Source: Alitta virens
Lineage: Eukaryota > Annelida > Polychaeta > Phyllodocida > Nereididae
Reading direction: 5' to 3'
NCBI GenBank assembly: GCA_932294295.1
Contig: OW028582.1
Coordinates: forward strand, 5,265,515 to 5,329,514
DNA: 64,000 bases
Position numbers and translations under genes: made by a program. Shown here in pieces: positions 62,286 to 64,000 of this stretch (position 1 is its first letter; each line of letters begins with the position of its first letter). The notes under the pieces were generated by a model. The model saw nothing but the letters and a program-made list of their open reading frames with translations. It was not told where the DNA came from and searched no databases.

Positions 62286-62536
62286 CTAATAATGACTGCA
62301 AGTCAATACGGACGCAGGGTCAACCCACACAGGCTCCTCAGGGACCCCCTTGTTGTGTAAAGTGTGCACCAGTCAATTGTAGTGATGAACAACCCGAGCG
62401 TGCTCGACCAAAATCCAAAACCCCCAATGACGGCGCCCACGATGTCATTGTGCATCTGAAATTCACAGCCACCCTGAATTCCACGCAATCCCCACTGGAC
62501 AGACCATGGTCCAGAACCTCGGCCGAACCACTGTGA
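62097..62536 (+). pseudogene. Frameshifted coding relic in the right-array monomer
   Basis: Here the relic reads on the + strand. The first frame, from 62097, contains NFAIWCATTGCGVS and stops at a TAG (62205-62207); in the next two copies that codon is TAC. A second frame, open from about 62197 to 62536, contains AYYQTR, LDEIQAPI, a CCVKC Cys cluster and a Pro/Lys-rich stretch. A third, Thr/Ser-rich frame begins at 62506. I infer one ancestral coding region broken by small indels. The family is not identified, and an origin in a mobile or virus-like element is possible but unproven. Confidence 0.35.
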
Positions 62537-62988
62537 AGAAGACTACAACGACAGCGACGTCTTTCACTGCTACAAAGTCTTCAACACCACGGCCAAGCGA
62601 AATGTCACCTGAATCCGGGTCGGGCCCGGGAACAAAGTTGAGACTGTTGTTCCAGACGAGTGCCACTCACTCAACCCCACAGCCAAGTCCAGTCGGCTGG
62701 ACTTTCATGGATCCAAACGCGGCACCCGGATGTGTCTGAGAAGTGTCAGCTGCCTAACGTAACTTCTGAAACCTTGTACAACCTTGGAACTCTAGTCCGA
62801 TGCAGTTCTGGCACAACCAGGTCAATTTCGCCATCTGGTGTGCCACAACTGGCTGCGACGTGTCAGCGCATGATTACCTGTCCTCACTAGACCAACTCCT
62901 GCAGCGGTACTATACCTCATACACGCGTACTACCAGACAAGGCAGATTCTGGACGAGATACAGGCTCCAATTGTGATATATAGCAGAG
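62286..62988 (-). repeat. Right-array unit R2, 703 bp, minus-oriented
   Basis: Full-length monomer bounded by gatatatagcagag ends. The first 220 bp differ from R3 at several sites (for example cggacgcag, cccacacag, gcaccagtcaa); the rest appears identical. Confidence 0.93.
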
Positions 62989-63691
62989 CTAATAATGACT
63001 GCAAGTCAATACGGATGCAAGGTCAACCCATACAGGCTCCTCAGGGACCCACTCGTTGTGTAAAGTGTGCGCCAGTCAGTTGTAGTGACGAACAACCCGA
63101 GCGTGCTCGACCAAAATCCAAAACCCCCAATGACGGCGCCCACGATGTCATTGTGCATCTGAAATTCACAGCCACCCTGAATTCCACGCAACCCCCACTG
63201 GACAGACCATGGTCCAGAACCTCGGCCGAACCACTGTGAAGAAGACTACAACGACAGCGACGTCTTTCACTGCTACAAAGTCTTCAACACCACGGCCAAG
63301 CGAAATGTCACCTGAATCCGGGTCGGGCCCGGGAACAAAGTTGAGACTGTTGTTCCAGACGAGTGCCACTCACTCAACCCCACAGCCAAGTCCAGTCGGC
63401 TGGACTTTCATGGATCCAAACGCGGCACCCGGATGTGTCTGAGAAGTGTCAGCTGCCTAACGTAACTTCTGAAACCTTGTACAACCTTGGAACTCTAGTC
63501 CGATGCAGTTCTGGCACAACCAGGTCAATTTCGCCATCTGGTGTGCCACAACTGGCTGCGACGTGTCAGCGCATGATTACCTGTCCTCACTAGACCAACT
63601 CCTGCAGCGGTACTATACCTCATACACGCGTACTACCAGACAAGGCAGATTCTGGACGAGATACAGGCTCCAATTGTGATATATAGCAGAG
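62989..63691 (-). repeat. Right-array unit R3, 703 bp, minus-oriented
   Basis: Repeats the preceding sequence at exactly 703 bp from about 62506 onward. Diagnostic ccaattgtgat where the left array has ccaatagtgat. Confidence 0.94.
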
Positions 63692-64000
63692 CTAATAATG
63701 ACTGCAAGTCAATACGGATGCAAGGTCAACCCATACAGGCTCCTCAGGGACCCACTCGTTGTGTAAAGTGTGCGCCAGTCAGTTGTAGTGACGAACAACC
63801 CGAGCGTGCTCGACCAAAATCCAAAACCCCCAATGACGGCGCCCACGATGTCATTGTGCATCTGAAATTCACAGCCACCCTGAATTCCACGCAACCCCCA
63901 CTGGACAGACCATGGTCCAGAACCTCGGCCGAACCACTGTGAAGAAGACTACAACGACAGCGACGTCTTTCACTGCTACAAAGTCTTCAACACCACGGCC
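63692..64000 (-). repeat. Right-array unit R4, partial at the window edge
   Basis: First 309 bp of a fourth minus-oriented unit, identical by eye to R3. The array continues beyond the window. Confidence 0.93.

Noticed and set aside
1..64000. CRISPR array
   Set aside because: Repeats are hundreds of bases long with no unique spacers between them; units abut directly.
1..64000. Rolling-circle transposon or helitron-type tandem array
   Set aside because: Unit ends (ttattag/ctctgc) do not show the expected terminal dinucleotide and 3' hairpin-CTRR pattern, and no replication initiator frame is present.
1..64000. Ribosomal DNA, histone cluster or other tandem gene family
   Set aside because: The unit is too short, has no rRNA-like or histone-like sequence and has no intact open frame conserved across all classes.

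Overview
The whole 64 kb is satellite DNA. I found no intact gene, RNA gene, CRISPR array or recognisable transposon in it. A monomer of about 705 bp, with derived shorter forms, is repeated from end to end. The size, the nested higher-order repeats (HORs), the near-identity of copies many kb apart and the lack of genes all point to a eukaryotic heterochromatic array, such as a centromeric, pericentromeric, subtelomeric or sex/B-chromosome block. The sequence does not identify the organism. CpG is not depleted (about 40 per 706-bp unit by hand count), which argues against heavy germline CpG methylation in an old array and fits an invertebrate or a recently homogenised array.

Layout. From 1 to 61316 the monomers run in one orientation, called + here, with each unit starting at the motif ctctgctatatatc or ctccgctatatatc. 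I count 71 units starting at this motif. About half are composites in which one short segment (about 353 bp; two in units 8 and 14) is fused to a following body, giving periods near 1004-1031 or 1355 bp. The units fall into a few classes (A, B, B2, C, D, E, F) defined by shared substitutions and four or five small indels. Class A follows class F wherever it occurs, so the array splits into ten HOR blocks that each start with A. Nine end with F, and the tenth runs into the inversion. Block lengths run from 1.7 to 9.2 kb because internal units were gained or lost by unequal exchange. Several exchange points can be placed, and three of them fall in the same stretch of about 40 bp.

At 61299-61623 the array turns over. 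An 18-bp sequence absent from the monomer (61299-61316) is repeated in inverted orientation at 61606-61623, flanking a 289-bp spacer built of rearranged monomer pieces. From 61317 to 64000 the monomers lie on the other strand, as plain 703-bp units without the short-unit and 27-bp deletions of the main array. Units next to the turnover carry many private mutations, as expected at the edge of an array that homogenises mainly in its interior.

The monomer looks partly derived from a protein-coding sequence. On the strand opposite to the main array (the + strand in the right arm), two overlapping reading frames meet across a frameshift, with a Trp/Cys-containing segment followed by a Tyr-rich one, and a Thr/Ser-rich frame follows. 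All are broken by frameshifts or stops, so this is a relic and not a gene. I cannot name the source family from sequence alone.
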